Source of the DNA: Trichobilharzia regenti
Lineage: Eukaryota > Platyhelminthes > Trematoda > Strigeidida > Schistosomatidae
DNA length: 64,000 nucleotides
Direction: 5' to 3'
Assembly (NCBI GenBank): GCA_944472135.2
Contig: OX235265.1
Coordinates: 47,527,459 to 47,591,458 of the forward strand
The stretch's first letter is position 1; every line of letters starts with the position of its first letter. Of this stretch, positions 11,162 to 21,349 are shown piece by piece. The notes under the pieces were generated by a model. That model made no database searches. It worked only from the letters and a program-made list of their open reading frames with translations, and was not told where the DNA came from. The position numbers and the translations under genes were made by a program.

Positions 11162-11395
11162 TAATTTTCAAGTATTGGTTTAGTAGGGATTTCATCATGA
11201 GCTGTCCCAGTGGCTCTATGGTCCACGAGCTAGCCTTGTAACCAGCAGGTCCTAGGTTCGAAGCCCTGTGTTGGGTGTGTACTGTTGAAGAGTCTCAAAC
11301 TAGGATGAAACAGCTGTCCAGTACTCCCAGGCTTTCCAGTGGTTCTCTAACTGATGTGAGCTCATGATGAAATCCTCCATTCAATCAATACTTTT
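11162..11395 (+). mobile_element. Family B SINE, plus copy with inverted tail in front
   Basis: 11162-11200 is a minus-strand tail fragment ('caagtattggttt'). The plus copy then runs from 'tcccagtggctctatggtcc' through B box 'ggttcgaagcc', the ribozyme at 11278-11327 (GTACTG, TTGAAGA, GTCT...GGAT, GAAA, CAGCTG, TC, CAGTAC) to the tail 'tgatgaaatcctccattcaa'. Stem I and palindromic stem III are intact; core C3 is T. Confidence 0.85.
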
Positions 11396-11519
11396 AAGTA
11401 TCAAGTATCTTAATAACTTCGTTTATTTAAGAATTCCTTTGTTATACACAACACTTCAATATGACAGACATTTATTAGATTACCAAACTGTGGTTGTGAG
11501 ACAGATATTGTTTTCAACT

Positions 11520-11905
11520 TTTATTTTTGAAGGATTTGATTGATATCAAAAGAGTAATCAGGAACTTCAATTAGAGTAACATTGAAAATTGGGAAGTACT
11601 AGACAACTGTTTGGTCCTAGTTTGATACTCTTCACATCAGTATGCAACCATAACCCCATCGCCACAGACTGAAACCAGGACCTTTAGGTTATAAGGTGAG
11701 CTGTTTGACCATTCAGACACAGGGATGGAATGCAACAGCCAGCCAACGAATTTCAACTTCTGATAATTCGCGCGACTGCCATTCAGTGTCATCACATCCA
11801 TCGTGGTGAAGCCTGCTGGTCATGAACTCCCACTAGAACATGAGGTGATTTCATACTGTAGTCATTGACTACTAAGCCGTGGGTGTCCTGTACTCCCTGG
11901 GTTTC
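11520..11905 (-). mobile_element. Old family B SINE
   Basis: The whole element is recognisable but diverged: tail 'aggatttgattgatatc', ribozyme region 'agtactagacaactgtttgg', head 'gaaaccaggacctttaggtt', leader ending 'aactcccactagaac'. The B box is decayed. The following stretch 11906-12390 has no gene. Confidence 0.7.
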
Positions 11906-12390
11906 AGTGTTTCTCTGACTCTAGTCTAGTTGGTGAATATTCCTGAGATATTGTTTTATGATTGAGGTAATGACTGATCGAACCAAATGAACGGCCTAGA
12001 TTTGGGAGTAATATTCACAGTAGCAAAAAAACATTCCTCCAAGCTGAACACACTTCCCTACAATATCAAATGACAAAGAGTAAGTAGAATTTGTAGTAAG
12101 AGATGATTAAAGAAATGACAACAAAGAAGTAGTATAGGAAATTCTAAAACTATGAAGTGGAAATAAACTACGTAATCCTAGAGTTAACAAACAACAAAAC
12201 ACTAAAGGCGTCCGCTTGCATTATTATCAACAGCCAGCCTGGAGTCCTATATATATTTTCACCTCAACGATGTGATTGAACGCGTTTTAGGCTTTTTGTT
12301 GAGATACAGAATGTTGTGCGAAGATGGTAGTCAGTTGTTGAATTTATGAATCTTCATAGACTGGGATGAATAGGACATATATGTTGTTGA

Positions 12391-12590
12391 GTGCGTCGGT
12401 GGCACAGTGGTTAGGACTCCCGCCAACCTTGCACATGGTCCGGGGTTCGATTCCCTGCCGACTCACACCTGATATCTTTGGTCGGCCTGCAAAATTTGGG
12501 CTACCGATATCACATGCTGAAAATTCCTTACATCTACTAAAGAAAAGGTACTGTGTAGAATCAAGTTGTAATCAAAAAATAAATAAATAA
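12391..12590 (+). mobile_element. Family A SINE, copy A3
   Basis: Full-length: 'gtgcgtcggtgg' head, A box 'tggcacagtggttaggac', B box 'ggggttcgattccc', body through 'tctttggtcggcctgc' and 'agaatcaagttgtaatc', and an A/T-rich tail of 'aaat' units. No hammerhead and no inverted partner. Confidence 0.92.
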
Positions 12591-13209
12591 AGGGACGTCG
12601 CCGTCTTCCACAAGCTATTATCTGAGGTAGGATTGTGTTCATAAAAATTTGAGGTAGTAAGATGAAAATATGCCAGTAATATATGAGGTCAATGACTATT
12701 GGTTTAATTCAAGAAAGGGTGTATAGGTGATTTGAATAAGCATATAAGAATAGGTAAGGATGGATGGTTGCACACAACAGTTGGTGTGTTTCATGATTCA
12801 TTACATTAGTACAGATAGAATCGCTGTTTCCTAATTTCTAGACTCGGTAAATATTTTTTTTTGATCTTCCTTTATTGATTCTTCCGGTCACACTTACATT
12901 TGTCCATTACAGTGCCGTTAGGGTTAGGGTTCCCTATTTTTGTATGACGGTTAGAAATAACTGGAGCTGATGTAACAACCTCAGAAGTAACACAGTGATT
13001 TGTCAGTTATGTGAGTAACAGGCTCTGAGATGGATTTTTCACATATTTAATAGATGGTAGTGATTAATGAGAGAAACTGTGGTAACTCCAGTGTCACCTT
13101 TCCATCGGCCATTTACGTGAAGGTCATCCTATACTAAGATTTGATAAAAGTTAAGGAAACTGAGTTGCTAGATTCCTATCCAATACCTGAATCATAATAT
13201 AATTCTTGT
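12591..13209. other. No gene; two short telomere-like units
   Basis: Non-repetitive AT-rich sequence except for 'gttagggttagggttcc' at about 12917-12933, two TTAGGG units. This matches the telomere repeat of schistosomes but is far too short to be a chromosome end. Confidence 0.6.
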
Positions 13210-13212
13210 AAT

Positions 13213-13492
13213 TTTCAAGTATTGGTTTTGTAGGGATTTTGTTTGATTGCATAGAGGGTTTCATCATGAGCTGACATCAGTTAGAATTCATGGGCCATTG
13301 GATTGGGTCCCAGTGGCTCAATGGTCTACGAGCTGGCTCGCCTTGTAACCAGAAGGTGGTGGGATCGAACCGGGGCGCTGGGTGCGTACTGTGAAGAGTC
13401 TCAAACTTGGACGAAACAGCAGTCCAGTACTCCCTACAGGTTTTCCAGTGGTTCTCCAACTGATGTCAGCTCATAATGAAACCCTCCATATA
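13213..13492 (+). mobile_element. Family B SINE with inverted tail at its 5' end
   Basis: 13213-13284 is a minus-strand family B tail ('ttttcaagtattggttttgt'). The plus copy follows with head 'cccagtggctcaatggtc', B box region 'gggatcgaacc', and ribozyme 13383-13433: GTACTG, TGAAGA (one core base deleted), GTCT...GGAC, GAAA, CAGCAG, TC, CAGTAC. It ends in the plus tail 'cagctcataatgaaaccctc'. The tail therefore stands at both ends as an inverted repeat. Confidence 0.87.
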
Positions 13493-13749
13493 ATTCTTGT
13501 AACACTTCATAGTTCCAGACCACATCCAACTTATGTATACAGTGATTCAAATGATCAAAAAAATAGAAAGGAATATTTATATGCATTTTCAGTTGTTCGA
13601 TGGTAGTTTCGTAATTATTTATACCTCAGAAATACACATCATAAATCATAGGTTATGTTGCCATCCAATCTGACATGAATTTACCGATCAGCATGGCTGC
13701 TAATATGTTATACCATACATTTTACTCCTCAGCATATGGCGAATATAGG

Positions 13750-14330
13750 GAAGCAAGACATGATGAGGATGTCTAACTAAAAACAGCAGGTACCAATAGG
13801 TGCGGATGAAAGAAATGACGAGAAAAATCACTTCTTTCACTTACGTAGATAGAATAGTTTCAAACAAAGCCAGGATCATATCTATAGCCCTCAGCACAGT
13901 GGAAAAGATTCTAATTATCAACACTAATGTTGAATCAGTTAGTGCTTCTATGCGCTTTGGAAATTTAGCGCGCATGTCACCAAAAGCATTTCCAACAACC
14001 TGCTGCATGCTTTCATCACCAGCTTCTTTCTCTGGCTCCATACAGAAGATAAGACAACCAGAACAACAAGGAACTCTGGAAACGTAACAACCAAGAACCC
14101 ATCTCCTAACAGATATGTTGAAGCGAATGGAAGAGGCTGTTTAGTGGCACCACGCGCCAGGTCAGCCCTCGAGTAGAACCAAAATAGGGAAAGACGAGTT
14201 GGAGTGAGTTTGAGGACAGTATAGATAAGATCGTGTGAGGAGAAGATGATAGCTAAAGAAGACAGCCAAGAACAAGGTGAAAAAAAAGAAAGGAACTATT
14301 GAAGGCGTATATTTCACTCGAAACTTAATA
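13750..14330 (+). mobile_element. RTE/SR2-type LINE 3' fragment R2
   Basis: The frame reads KEMTRKITSFTYVDRIV, ISIALSTVEKILIINTNVES and IQKIRQPEQQGTL. These are degenerate forms of the RTE region after the RT palm (EVTSFTYLGSIV, KIRIFNTNVK). The 3' tail near 14295-14325 reads 'gaaggcgtatatttcactcg', a decayed form of the family tail. Confidence 0.7.
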
Positions 14331-14533
14331 ATAATATTATAATAGTAGTATGATTCAAGGCTAAAATACCAAAACTGACATGGGAGAAGTTCAATGTAAT
14401 CGGAGAATTTAGGATTAATCAGGCAAGTAAGCAAACAAACCGGACAAAGGGTGAATTGTATGCAGAAAATCAACAGAACTGATTAAAAATATCTTATTCA
14501 AATTCTTCTATATGGTCACTATTTTATATTTAC

Positions 14534-14594
14534 AGAACACGATTTAAGCAAATGCGTATTTTCGGTAAATTCTCACCAGACTTTACATTTACAT
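14534..14594. repeat. Inverted repeat, left arm, flanking PLE P3
   Basis: 'agaacacgatttaagcaaat' and 'cgtattttcgg' through 'tttacatttacat' match the reverse complement of 16697-16758 with few differences. PLEs often have direct or inverted terminal repeats, so this pair probably marks the limits of an element about 2.2 kb long. Confidence 0.7.
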
Positions 14595-15485
14595 CATAAC
14601 AAATAGTACAGATGAAAGCATTCTTATAATGAGACAGGATAAGAGTACTGAGATCGTCTTATTATAGCATTCTGCAGGACACTACAAAATTTCAAAAACT
14701 TGCTAACGGTAAAGATGATACAGAGAAAGGTACTGGAAGCTATGGTGTCCAGTCAAATACATAATATCTCCCAAAATTCTCGAAAGTTTGAAGCCTTTAC
14801 GAACAAATATACTTAGAATGTATGAACTAACTAAAATTCATAAACTCACCGTGCCCATGAGATCAATATTAGATATGTTTAACTCATCATATTATTGAAC
14901 AGCAAGACGGCTGCAGTTGAAAGTGGCTAAGTATAGTTTGAAGAAGAACACGTTTGAATTTATAGAGAAAGTAAGAGATAGGAAGAACAATGATGAAAAA
15001 ATTTCCTTTATGTATGCCACCTTTCTGTTCACTAAAGTCCCCTTATTAGAGACCATCGAATTCGGCTGTGAATCTCTTATAGAAAATGATATAGGCGTAG
15101 GTATACCACCTCAAACACTACGGGAACTGCTACTCCATTGCACGATGAATGTACATTTTCGGTTTAATAACTAATTTTACTGTCAGGTGAAGGGCATAGC
15201 AATTGGCTCTCCTCTTGGTCCTCCCTAAGCCGATATGTTGCCGGCAAAATTAGAGAATCATCCCCTCAAAAACCTAATCAACGAACTCTCTCGTATCGTA
15301 TCGTATATATATATATATACGATACTTTTATCTTGAATAATGATAATAATAAAACCGATGCCCAGTTCTTTCTCCAAACTTTCAGTGGAGCTCACTCACA
15401 AATTGAGTTCACATATAAAATGAAGAAAGACAGCGCCTTATCATTCCTTGATGTCCTACTAAGAACAAGGCAAGATAGCAGTATT

Positions 15486-15672
15486 AAGCGAGGCATAATG
15501 GTCTATAAGCTCGCCTTGTAACCAGAAGGTCGTGGGTTCGAACCCTGGCGGTGGGTGCGTAGTGATGAATAGTCCCAAACTAGGACGAAACAGCTGTCCA
15601 GTACTCCCAGGTTTTCTAAAGGTTCTCTAACCAATGTCAGCTCATGATGAAATCCTGTAACCAATCAACCAA
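15486..15672 (+). mobile_element. Family B SINE inserted in PLE P3
   Basis: It starts within the head at 'ataatggtctataagctcgc', keeps the B box 'gggttcgaacccc'-type sequence, and ends at 'caatcaaccaaatcccaaac'. It is 5' truncated, has no inverted partner, and is younger than the PLE it interrupts. Confidence 0.88.
15556..15608 (+). ncRNA. Family B hammerhead ribozyme
   Basis: It has GTAGTG, ATGAATA, stem II GTCC...GGAC, GAAA, the palindrome CAGCTG, TC and CAGTAC. Stem II, GAAA, stem III and the cleavage-site TC are all intact; stem I has one mismatch and the CTGANGA box is mutated. Confidence 0.65.
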
Positions 15673-16185
15673 ATCCCAAACTTATTATCTGAGAACGGAT
15701 ACCCTAAAATATCTGTTATATTCTCCATGAGGAGAACAGATAGAAAGAAATGCCTGCAAACGGTGCCGAAGAAACGTATATATGTATGACTTTACTGTTC
15801 AAAGGAGACACAACAAGTGAACTGCTGGTATCGAAACTTTTAAAGATAATAGTTGAAGCATTCTTTGCAGCAATAGTGTGTTTAACATTCCCCACTCGTT
15901 GTATAATTCGAACGCAGGTGGAGGGTAAGCTACCAAGTTTTCCCACTTCGAGGTGCATTATTAAATTTAAGTGTCTATGTGAAGACAGTTACATAGGTAG
16001 AACGACTTGGAAAGCCCACCATCGCCTTCTGGAGCATTGTGCAACTTGGTTAGGTAGAGGAGTCGTAAAGTCAATCAGAATTTCCATGCTGGCACGCCTA
16101 GTGGATACCGAGAGCGCAGAAGCGACAAAAATTCAGCTTTTGCAATCTTATATAAGGTGCTACCACAACTCCCTATGTCTGTGAG

Positions 16186-17021
16186 TCTTCGGTTGCTAAG
16201 TGTAGTTGAGGCAGTTGCCATAATGATTTTTCAACCCAGTGTGTGTTTAGAAACAATTTGTTCAACCTCTCTCCCTCTCTTGGCCTTCGCACCAAAACTA
16301 AAATAGTTATCTCTCCCAGTGATACCAGGTAACTGTAAATATTATCTTATCATATTTTTATTTTACTTGTAATGCTAACTGTATTATCAATCTCATGCTG
16401 TGCTGTAATTGTAGATCTTAGTCTCGGTTTCATGATTTATTATTATTATTATTATTGTTATATTATCTCATCGCCATATGACAATAGTTATTTTCCTCTC
16501 TATCCCTACTAGTATGCACATTCTACCTATACACTCATCATTGCCTAGATTATATGAACACCTGAATGAATTGATCCTTGTTATTACCATTATGATGATC
16601 ACCTCACTTGTTGTCCATTAAATCACATCCCTGCACTCTGATCCCATATATTTTACCAACCACATCAATTTAAATGCCTATGACTCATATTCCATTATGT
16701 AAATGTAAAAGCCTGATAAGAATTTCCCGAAAATACGTATTTGCTTAAATCGTGTTCTATAATTATCATTATACGAATATTTAAATTATTCTATATTTGT
16801 TCGTTTCGAGGTCAATAGAATCATAAACTATTAAATATTTAAGATGAAGAGCAATAAACAAAGGATAAAAGTTCTGTGAACTCATTGTTACTCAAATTTT
16901 TAAATTCACAACTGTTATACTAGTAATATTGATTTGTCATAGATGATTGGTCTAAACACTGAATGTCTTCATAAAGAGTTATGCAAATATTAATTGAACT
17001 TTAGATTTTCTCGTCATTTAA
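16186..17021. repeat. PLE P3 3' region with right inverted-repeat arm
   Basis: No gene. 16697-16758 ('gtaaatgtaaaagcctg' to 'cttaaatcgtgttct') is the reverse complement of 14534-14594. 16438-16458 is an (ATT)n run. The rest is AT-rich. Confidence 0.65.
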
Positions 17022-17360
17022 TTGGACCGAAGTGCTCGGTCTCAGGTTGAAATGTCGGCTTCTTGTGCAGATGTTTCGACGATGTCTGGGCATGTATAAT
17101 TAGAAGTTAATTGGTGAATGTTGACTATCAGTGGAATTAAGGATAAAGCGCATTTCGTCCTAGTTTGGACTCGTCAGCTGCATGTACCTGCATTTCCTAG
17201 TGAGTGATGATGTCCCCACTGAGGCTCGAACCCAGTGTCAATAGTTTCAAGCGCCAAAGTGTTATCCACTAGACCACAGGTACACCCATATGATGAGTCC
17301 CATACAGGACGAAATGCGCATCCTGGATTCCACTGCTAGTCACCATCCACCAATTAAATT
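17022..17360. mobile_element. Family C SINE head-to-head pair
   Basis: Minus copy 17022-17280: tail 'gaccgaagtgctcggtctca', ribozyme 17188-17128, tRNA-like head ('gaggctcgaacccagtg' B box, 'tccactagacca' A box). Plus copy 17283-17360: ribozyme 17283-17333 and 'gctagtcaccatccacc'. The minus ribozyme has core CTGACGA, perfect stem II (GTCC...GGAC), GAAA and TGCGC; stem I is weakened. The plus core is ATGATGA. Confidence 0.88.
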
Positions 17361-17394
17361 ATGCATATATATCAGTAGAATTATTTTATTGTTA

Positions 17395-18000
17395 TTATTC
17401 CCTTCGGTTCTGAGGGGAGAATAGGACTTCAGCTGCACATCTACGTTTCACCCACTTCTGTGAGAACATTTTCAGCCGCTTATATGTTTGACCATAAACT
17501 CTCATCTCCCCTGTGCCAACCGCCTCGTTGGACTATCATTCAGGTTGCACTCAAGGGTCTGTCTAACGCAACATGTCACCTAGCAGTCTCTTCAGCGTAC
17601 GGCCAATTCATTTCCATTTCATTCGGCACATTTTTGGAGAGATGGATTCTTGACTGTCTCATTCTCAGAGTGTTCCTTATTGCTTATTCTTTCCGATAGG
17701 TCAGTTATCTGGTCTTCCATATAGAACAAATACAACTGCTGATAACAGCCTATTGAAAACGCTTTTTGGTGAGACGCCTGTCAAGGTTCTGAGCCATACG
17801 GAAGGATTAACCGACTTGAAATTAGTGTTGAAATTTCAAATCTTGTTCTTTATGCTTAGCACAACAGATTTTCACACTGATTTCAGGGTAATGAAGATCT
17901 GTCTTGTTTTTCTGTTCTTGCCATTGTGCCATTTAAGAGTACTGACGAGTATACGAGACTCACTAAAACAGTTTTCTGTATTATGATGTGAGATAATTTT
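17395..18000 (-). mobile_element. RTE/SR2-type LINE 3' fragment R3
   Basis: The minus strand shows the RTE C-terminal region ending in a tail near 17395-17440 ('gaagtcctattctcccctca'). It is 5' truncated and frameshifted. The plus-strand open frames here are shadows of it. The stretch 18001-18590 after it holds no gene. Confidence 0.6.
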
Positions 18001-18594
18001 GGTTTTTTCTGAACATATCAGTTTGCAATGTCAGAAAGTCATAGAGAACTCATGTCCGCTTCTAGATCCAGACTACTGTCACTCCTCGCACCAGTGAAAT
18101 GACACCACTTTTAAAGCATTCCAAAACAGTCTGACTATTTGTAAAACAGATTTAAAGGTATTATTAATTAGTTTCCAGTGTATGCTGATTTTATTATCAC
18201 GACTGGTATTTTACATTTGAAAAGTAAACATCACTACACAATTACTTCATCTTAGTTTGATACTCTTTACTCGTATGAATGGGTATTTTTCGTGATACTC
18301 TTTAGTAAAACTTAAACTAACCAAACCATCAGTGATCGCACCTGATACTACCAATCATTGTTTATTATTCGACTATTTGCTCGGCATTCAATGAATCAAT
18401 ATTTTCAATACATGGCTCCCCATTTTAATTCATTCCTTTGTGTGCTAAGTGGAACGAATAGCTTCAGGCTTGAGTCTTAAAATTTCACCAACGCTATATT
18501 TTTTACTTTTTACGGGGTTGGATCGCTAGTCTCACTCCCAGGGTTCCATCTTTACTAGGCTTATTATTACTGGCTGAGAGAGATTTTCGGAGTA

Positions 18595-18915
18595 CCTCGC
18601 CTCGGAATCAAATCTGGACCACCTGGGTGGCTAAATGGTCAATGAGCTTAGCTTCTCACTGTGAAGGCCTTAGGTCCCATCCCCAGTGTGGTTATGAATG
18701 TGCGCTACTGAAAAGCCCTAAAATAGGGTGATTCAGCAATCCATTGCCCTTCGTCCACCAAGGGAGTGAACTCTCAAGTGCTTGCACCACAAGATGATAC
18801 ATCATGCCGTTCTAAGTCTTTCAAGAGGCTGGGATGAGTGTTTTTGTTTCTTCTGTGCCACATGACAAATAAGCTGTCCCGTGCTCCTGGTTCTAAGTGG
18901 TTATCTAATTGCGAT
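18595..18915 (+). mobile_element. Very old family B SINE
   Basis: The head 'gggtggctaaatggtcaatg', a decayed B box region ('ccttaggtcccatcccc'), a ribozyme ghost ('cgctactgaaaagcccta') and the ending 'ctaagtggttatctaattgc' follow family B order. An inserted stretch separates ribozyme and tail. Low similarity throughout. The stretch 18916-19489 holds nothing recognisable. Confidence 0.5.
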
Positions 18916-19489
18916 AGTTTTTTTGTGACCAAAATTTACCTTAACCTTAATTCCCCCAAATCTCTGAATTGAAAAGAGCAAAAATCCTAAAAAGACATGA
19001 TTAAATTTTCCAGCAGCAGACTGTTTCTTCAAATAAACTGAACTATATGGACAGCAAGTGATAAGAAGCATCCTTATCAAAAAAAATGTCAGTTTCATTT
19101 TGGTGTGTAGCCTATGATGAAAACGTCAGTGACAACCATGTGCAACGAAGAATGCGGCTCCTTATTATAAATCGAATTCGCGATTTTGCCAATTAATTCA
19201 CAGTTTACGTAAGTCGAGGTGAGATTTCACCCCACAGTTTTCTATGAGAACCAAAATTATTTAGATTACTATGCATAATCTCCTTGATACCATAAATGGT
19301 AATCAAGAAAGCGAGCATAAATGCTGCTGTGCACTTGTATTTCACTCAGATAAACCAGTAATGCTTGCTTGCCGGGTTGAGGGGATCTAAAACACCAAAC
19401 TACTATTTTGCTCGTTTTGGGCTGAGCTCATCCACAGTGTACTCAGTTCAACTCATCTCCGAATCAGTTCAAATCATACCATTATTTTT

Positions 19490-19790
19490 TTTCAAGTGTT
19501 AGTTTGCAGTGATTTGATTGGTTTCAGGATTTCATCACGAAAATGGGAACCTGGAAGTACTGCACACCCATCTGTTTCGTCCTAGTTTGGGACTCTTCAG
19601 CAGTACGAACCCCACATTGGGGGTAAAAACCTAGGATCTTTTGGTTACAAGGCAAGCTAGCTCGTAGGCCATTAAGCCACTCACTGGGACCCAATCCAGT
19701 GGCTAGCCCATGAATTCCAACTTCTGCCAATTCATGGAGCGTCCCCTAGCGAATGTCGTCGCTAGTGAGTAGTTATCCCCACACACGACC
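19490..19790 (-). mobile_element. Family B SINE, minus copy
   Basis: Tail 'ttcaagtgttagtttgcagt', ribozyme 19608-19553, head with 'gtggcttaatggcctacgag' and leader ending near 19790. The ribozyme has GTACTG, an intact core CTGAAGA, perfect stem II and GAAA, but the cleavage site reads TG instead of TC and stem III is not palindromic. Confidence 0.85.
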
Positions 19791-20639
19791 TTTACTCTTA
19801 CTTTTATTTGTTTTTCTAGTGAAAACGAAACTCTTTTCCTTCTTCATGTTATTATTAATATCATTTGCTAAACATGTTAAATACGATGTGCTTACTTATC
19901 CATTAATTAGGTTTATTATGTTTTTTAATGATTTCTACAAGATGTAGAGCTATAAAGTCTGTTTTGTGTGTTGCTATTGGAAACATGCAATATATATATA
20001 TATATAATTCTTTAACTATGCATTATAGTTTTTAATACAGTTTGTCATTGTGAGGATATATTCACTGCAGTGATGGAGGAATATGCGATTAAACTCCTTT
20101 TGTATAAAAACGGATGAAAATAAAGAATTAATGACTAGTGACTAAATGAGTTAAAATTATACTGTAGAGTATGAAAGTGAGTACAATGAAATAGAAAGCA
20201 AGGGAAGAGAAGGGCATAGTTGAGTAGGATAACCCCATACTGTGTATGCGTGTATAGAGTGTCATTTTAAGCATTGTTAAAATTTGGGCGAAAATTATTA
20301 TGATTATTATTATCATTACATTTTAATCACATTTTATATATACTTCAAGGTAGTGTTTACTAATATAATGTATCATAGATAGTTATTGTTTTAGATAAAC
20401 TAATCTTTTGTTTATATACATCACACATATATAAATATCCCTTGGAAATATTGAATACACACATGTGTAAACAAAAATAAACAAAATCGGAAAGAGAGAA
20501 GATAATGACATGAATTTGTAAATACAAATAAGAATAAAGAAAAAACACAAAATAATCACGATTCCCATGAAATATTAGTGAAAGTAAAGCTCCCAATTAG
20601 GCTGGTTATTCTTAGCTCAAACAGTAATAAGTTTAAAAA
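19791..20639. other. No gene recognised
   Basis: AT-rich with a (TA)n tract near 19990-20006. Open frames on the minus strand at 20128-20596 are low-complexity (Ile/Phe/Tyr) and have no support. Confidence 0.6.
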
Positions 20640-20990
20640 TTGAGAAGCTTCACTCCACGCTGAAGACCAGATCACCGACTGGAAAGGTTAAGCAACACGG
20701 AACTTTGTCAGGCAACAGATGACCTACCAAGAACCTATTGCTCAGCTAACATGCTCATGAATATGAAGATGAATTGGATGCATACTGGGGAGATCGTTGA
20801 GTGACAACACTTGGGGAAGGTTGATGGATGTGACCTGAATAGGAAACGACGAGTTGAGCATTGGTCTACAATGGAGATGGAGATGAAAGATTATGGTCAG
20901 TGGTGGAGCTAGCTAAAGAGGACTGCAGGAAACAGAATGAAATAAAGATATGCTGCTGAAACCCTATATTCCACTAGGAACAGTAATAAA
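20640..20990 (+). mobile_element. RTE/SR2-type LINE 3' end R4
   Basis: The sequence from 'gctgaagaccagatcaccga' to 'aaccctatattccactagga' matches the last part and 3' tail of the RTE elements R6 and R11, which end 'ccctatgttccactagga'. No open frame is left. 20991-21349 is without features. Confidence 0.65.
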
Positions 20991-21349
20991 TAGATAAAGA
21001 AATTCCAGGATATTTTACATCTAGTCAACTAGAATACTGATATCACACGACTAGTGTACAGCAACACCTGGTTCAAGGATTCAGATTAACTGATTAAAAA
21101 TGCCCATTAAAATTTTCAAAAGAATGGATACTGAACAAAGAATACTCTTTTCGATAACTTCATCATCAGGCTGTACAGTTATATATACATTATGGTGAAT
21201 GAATGAATTAGTGTTATGATCAACATTAATATTTAAATAACGTCGAATGAATAATATTGATAGATAAAAGCTAAATAGCATCAACATAAAATAAGCTGAA
21301 TGTCAGAAAAATTAGGAAAGATAATTATACAAATTCATGAATTTCTAGT

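Larger units (their letters stand above)
14620..16185 (+). mobile_element. Penelope-like element P3 (type 1), heavily degraded
   Basis: Pieces in order: a decayed PLPKIHK block at 14820 (ELTKIHKLTVPMRSILDMF), LFTKVPLLETIEFG and LRELLLHCTMNVHFRFNN (14917-15174), IAIGSPLGPP (about 15190), a damaged segment with a short TA tract where YMDD should be (15290-15330), and SGAHSQIEFTYKMKKDSALSFLDVLL (15390-15460, written here as a region). A family B SINE is inserted at 15486-15672. After it come LLSENGYP and the GIY-YIG region CIIKFKCLCEDSYIGRTTWK (15950-16010). The RT C-terminal part is missing. Stops and frameshifts throughout; dead. Confidence 0.85.

Noticed and set aside
12917..12933. Telomere
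   Set aside because: Two TTAGGG units only, in the middle of an intron.
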